The translations under genes and the position numbers were made by a program. A stretch of DNA of 40,759 bases from a virus. The stretch is from IMG/VR virus record IMGVR_UViG_3300035659_000045, positions 1 through 40,759 of that record. One strand, given 5' to 3'. Under the pieces are notes generated by a model. The model made no database searches, was not told the DNA's origin, and worked only from the letters and a program-made list of their open reading frames with translations. This document shows positions 40,453 to 40,759 of the stretch, in pieces; positions within the stretch are counted from its first letter, which is position 1, and every line of letters begins with the position of its first letter.

Positions 40453-40759
40453 AACATCCCCTTCAGCGTCGAGAACGTGTTGCGCAGGATCGCGACGATG
40501 TCACGACGCAGTCCCGGCAGGACCTCGTCGAGGACATGCGCTCCTTTGAAACCAGGATGCCACCACGACGATGGTTTACTCTTGGTCGAGATCCTGCGGA
40601 TGGTGGTGTAACGAACCGACGACTTTCCGCCTGCCCTTGTCGAGCTGCGAATGATGTCGTCGTGCACGCCGCGGCTGTGCTTCACCGCTTGCTTCCGCGG
40701 CGACAGGCCAAGAGCGCGCCCGATGCTCCCACGCTGCAACGAGCGTGTGAACGACTTGC
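40449..40759 (-). CDS. HK97 gp10-like head-tail joining protein, cut at window edge
   Basis: The C-terminal 100 residues are visible; the N-terminus lies beyond the right edge. The frame is open at the edge (KSFTRSLQRGSIGRALGLS upstream of a TTG at 40739). The segment WWHPGFKGAHVLDEVLPGLR followed by DIVAILRNTFSTL resembles the C-terminal part of HK97 gp10-type tail completion proteins. These proteins join the tail to the connector. The start cannot be determined. The stop overlaps the start region of the next gene by 4 nt. Confidence 0.65.
   Translation of the reverse strand, partial: KSFTRSLQRGSIGRALGLSPRKQAVKHSRGVHDDIIRSSTRAGGKSSVRYTTIRRISTKSKPSSWWHPGFKGAHVLDEVLPGLRRDIVAILRNTFSTLKGML

Overview
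The window is a stretch of a tailed-phage (Caudoviricetes) genome with a contractile tail (myovirus morphology). The evidence is a tail sheath, a tail tube, an overlapping tail-assembly-chaperone pair, a tape measure, a baseplate hub, an OB-fold spike, a gp25-type wedge and a baseplate J-like protein in the usual order. Every supported gene lies on the minus strand, so transcription runs from right to left. The sequence is GC-rich (roughly 60% by eye) and packed, with many 1-4 nt start/stop overlaps and many GTG starts. The host cannot be named from the sequence. The HNH endonucleases resemble types common in phages of high-GC bacteria, which is only a weak hint.

Right part, read in transcription order (about 40.76 kb down to 26.4 kb), is the tail morphogenesis module: an HK97-gp10-like completion protein cut by the window edge, a probable tail/neck terminator, two small proteins, the sheath, the tube, a tail assembly chaperone with a likely programmed frameshift, a tape measure carrying an M23 peptidase domain, the hub, the spike, an Ala-rich protein, a LysM-gp25 fusion wedge and a J-like baseplate protein.

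Middle part (about 26.3 to 10.85 kb) holds fibre-like and other virion-type proteins that I mostly cannot name. It includes a 578-aa fibre-like protein with repeated beta-rich modules, a coiled-coil protein with a C-terminal membrane anchor, a tandem array of four diverged paralogues of about 363-390 aa, and a 746-aa protein built largely from about fifteen copies of a 32-33-residue acidic repeat. The paralogue array and the repeat protein are the least explained content of the window.

Left part (about 10.8 kb to the left edge) is the DNA replication module: a UvsW-like SF2 helicase, a DnaB-type helicase, a DnaG-type primase and a family A DNA polymerase with a proofreading domain. Small unknown genes lie between them, together with two HNH endonuclease genes and a third, apparently decayed HNH remnant. 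Two near-identical palindromes (GTTGAC-N3-GTCAAC), each containing a TTGACA -35 box, sit at the structural/replication boundary and downstream of the primase. They look like a shared promoter/operator. No tRNA, CRISPR array, integrase, terminase, portal, major capsid or lysis enzyme was recognised, so the packaging/head genes and probably the lysis genes lie outside the window.
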